Below are positions 7,501 through 8,555 of a stretch of DNA of 8,555 nucleotides, in pieces. Origin of the DNA: Cytophagales bacterium (GTDB lineage: Bacteria; Bacteroidota; Bacteroidia; Cytophagales; UBA9547); NCBI GenBank assembly GCA_013298205.1, contig JAAFJZ010000095.1:1-8555 (forward strand), read 5' to 3'. Below the pieces are notes generated by a model. That model had not been told where the DNA came from. It worked only from the letters and a program-made list of their open reading frames with translations, and did not search any database. Each line of letters starts with the position of its first letter. Position 1 is the first letter of the stretch. The position numbers were made by a program, and so were the translations under genes.

Positions 7501-8555
7501 TGAGAAAAATTTAAGTGAATATTCTGAAGAGTTTGCCAGCAACTTTGATAATAAAAAATTGAACTGGAAAGACGTTCAAGCTAACTTAAAACCAGAAGAA
7601 GCTTCTGTCGAAATGGTAAGGTTTAGGTATTTTGATAAAGATTTTACTGATTCCATTATTTATGTTTCACTTATTGTGAAACCCAAAACAGAAAATGCGC
7701 CTGAATATGTAATTCTCAAAAGAGGTTACAATATGGAAAATAGATACTTCAAATATTATCGTAATTGTATGCATTATAAAGTGGATGATCATGTTTCTTT
7801 TCAAGTATTTTGGAACCCAATTAAAACAAAATTAAAAGATTGCAAAAGAATATTCCTTTCTACAGAAGGAATTTACCAACAGATTAATATTGAAACTTTA
7901 CGCTCATCTGATAACACTTTTCCAATTGATGAACTAGAAGTTATTTATGTAAGTAGCACTAGAGATATTTTACACCATATTAATAAGCATCATATAAAAG
8001 CTATAGATAATAAAAATATAGTACTGGTGGGCAATCCTAAGTATTATGAATCTTTGCAGAGTAGCAATCTCTCATACGACCCCTTACGAGCTGGTAATAT
8101 GACCTTATCTAATTTGCCAGGAGCAGAAGAAGAGGTATTTAAAATAGAAAAATTACTTAAAGAAAAAAGTTGGAAATCAACTATTTATACTGGCAAAAAG
8201 GCTGATGAAGCTACCATAAAAGAAATAAAATCGCCCACAGTTTTTCATATAGCAACACATGGGTATTTCATTCCTGAAAAAAATAATTATGGCCTCTCGC
8301 ATGAACATAGCTATAATGAAAATAGAATGGTAGATAACCCTTTGATTCGTTCTGGCTTGGTTTTATATAAAGGTGGTGATGTAATAAAAACAAGTAATTC
8401 TAATTCAATTAATTCTCAAAATGGAATATTAACTGCTTATGAAGCAATGAATTTGTATCTTCAAAATACTGAGCTTGTTGTAATGAGCGCCTGTGAAACA
8501 GGCTTAGGTCAAGTGCAAATTGGAGAAGGTGTTTTTGGTTTACAAAGGGCTTTTT
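4517..8555 (+). CDS. Exported TPR-CHAT protein, putative caspase-like protease (3' end beyond window)
   Basis: I translated this frame to the window edge without meeting a stop: 1346 codons from GTG 4517. That start yields a good signal peptide (basic KNKK at 3-6, hydrophobic 11-23, cleavage near SVLA-QE at 31/32). The first in-frame ATG, 4571, would lose the basic part, and an in-frame TGA at 4496 limits extension. Residues about 40-870 are helical TPR-type repeats. The clearest carry FG..HP..Y motifs at 668, 710, 756, 798 and 840, spaced 42, 46, 42 and 42 residues; a similar unit is at 498. Residues about 870-1010 are a helical linker (YREKNRFWSRFKEDYEFYN; coiled coil after a QHHSH patch near 978). 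The CHAT domain starts near 1020 (KPEEASVEMVRFRYFD), with LVGNP, LPGAEEEV, FHIATHGYF (His1248) and SACETGLG (Cys1326), so the caspase-like dyad is intact. An estimated 60-80 residues of CHAT remain outside the window. CHAT proteins are predicted or proven peptidases; TPRs likely bind the partner or trigger. Substrate is unknown. The upstream terminator suggests independent transcription. Confidence 0.9.
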   Translation, partial: MLKNKKSFNSFLVCNIFTMVFLLRTSFSVLAQENSKDFEIKVTELIKNQNYLKAKTLNEERISFLASASTESFDKIEALVDHAKINFLIGNLKFAHSYLNVANAKFNSNSKIQNPQKLKYFLSVSELYSQLGWQTKADSFFILSNEYSDENYEFEKLKKFEIQAKINFEKGFFNDCINFCDSVLNYSTSEIKKKQAIDAIGFYRVNQELVLYHAKLSVLKARALFEKGHYQISEEMYEINEPFLFAYLGPKHELYSYNRNVFADILLNEGEISQAKNLYLESFNSLNNQAVSNLYFQTLRKILEITNDKGETNIAQTLLKKALAKSLSLGNKDNSFVFQYELLNILGHLGNWTTIQDDEVLSMLERLQTVPQNSLIYLDYLMVKKDILSAKKNMISAKDTIEKASRIYQNLLGTAAPNFHIHKLEMATYFFNHTNHFKIIDQTYKESFFGVVAKEIDMKQKNYSIQLIEMSDFYELIDSNHLALKFADRALTIEKSKYGDASPAYAFCLGHVARLLHKNGKFEQASEKLNLATEIMKKSEPTILIKMAEYAETYQIIASIYQSLGMYEESKESLKNADRFITKAGHDKNYDEQSSHEKAKYLIETGEYDKAESFIYNWMLQIEGKSKNYDREILPALNLLSDLYLYEGEYYAAQKVIAKSIDLSAQIFGNASSHYADALKERVKLYEGFGDFDKAEADSKLVIKIYSEKYGRFHPEVVDELNELASIYYSNDHLKNHFSKAEKLLKDCIQITQKVFGAKHPMYAKELKSLAILYLNTGRKEAAEILANEATYILQEKFGSNSIYLAQNYILKGDIEKELSRYNEASNLYEEGIRIYKNTFNNKHPDYVKTLSKIAKLNYIQGKTTDALNRMNEATEVYIEYIHDIFPNLSYREKNRFWSRFKEDYEFYNNIAFKLIKEQPELTAKVYENSLATKSLLFNTTLRIKERVLASGDSNLIKIYNKWSRKKEALSKSLSPGQHHSHTSAASLEAEIEKLEKNLSEYSEEFASNFDNKKLNWKDVQANLKPEEASVEMVRFRYFDKDFTDSIIYVSLIVKPKTENAPEYVILKRGYNMENRYFKYYRNCMHYKVDDHVSFQVFWNPIKTKLKDCKRIFLSTEGIYQQINIETLRSSDNTFPIDELEVIYVSSTRDILHHINKHHIKAIDNKNIVLVGNPKYYESLQSSNLSYDPLRAGNMTLSNLPGAEEEVFKIEKLLKEKSWKSTIYTGKKADEATIKEIKSPTVFHIATHGYFIPEKNNYGLSHEHSYNENRMVDNPLIRSGLVLYKGGDVIKTSNSNSINSQNGILTAYEAMNLYLQNTELVVMSACETGLGQVQIGEGVFGLQRAF

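Noticed and set aside
8246..8555. CRISPR-associated TPR-CHAT protease (type III-E-like effector)
   Set aside because: No CRISPR array or cas gene is visible and the protein has a signal peptide. The sequence matches general Bacteroidota TPR-CHAT proteins rather than a CRISPR-bound one.

Overview
This is an AT-rich window that reads as the chromosome of a member of the Bacteroidota, probably of the Cytophaga/Flexibacter type. That placement is inferred from four things: the very low GC; TAnnTTTG-like -7 boxes ahead of genes with no Shine-Dalgarno sequence; a GAF protein ending in an EELRQNMEELHST-like helix; and a secreted TPR-CHAT protein of a kind common in that phylum. No RNA gene, insertion sequence, CRISPR array or phage gene was seen.

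Layout. (1) 1-1052, minus strand: the N-terminal 350 residues of a membrane-anchored GAF-domain protein that runs off the left edge. (2) 1053-1503: a 451-bp, extremely AT-rich region between divergent genes. It holds a 20-bp palindrome-containing element and a candidate promoter for the rightward operon. (3) 1504-4304, plus strand: a tight two-gene operon. The first gene encodes an exported family M61 metallopeptidase with a C-terminal PDZ domain. The second encodes an enolase-superfamily protein with the residues of a dipeptide epimerase. The M61 stop codon touches the epimerase start. (4) 4305-4516: an intergenic region with a perfect 24-bp palindrome followed by a T-tract (likely terminator) that carries a second copy of the 20-bp element, a 9-bp direct repeat with 30-bp spacing, and a -7 box. 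(5) 4517-8555, plus strand: at least 1346 residues of a large protein with a signal peptide, a long TPR array and a C-terminal CHAT (caspase-like) domain. Its His and Cys catalytic residues are both visible; the last part of the domain lies beyond the right edge.

How they may work together. The M61 peptidase and the epimerase are the only clear functional pair. A plausible role is peptide salvage, with extracytoplasmic cleavage followed by cytoplasmic epimerisation of dipeptides such as L-Ala-D/L-Glu from peptidoglycan. The TPR-CHAT protein has its own promoter-like sequence and is separated from the operon by a terminator, so a shared role is not shown. Its likely export makes it the most unusual gene here. 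The GAF gene is divergently transcribed and may be unrelated, although the repeated 20-bp element lies in both intergenic regions.
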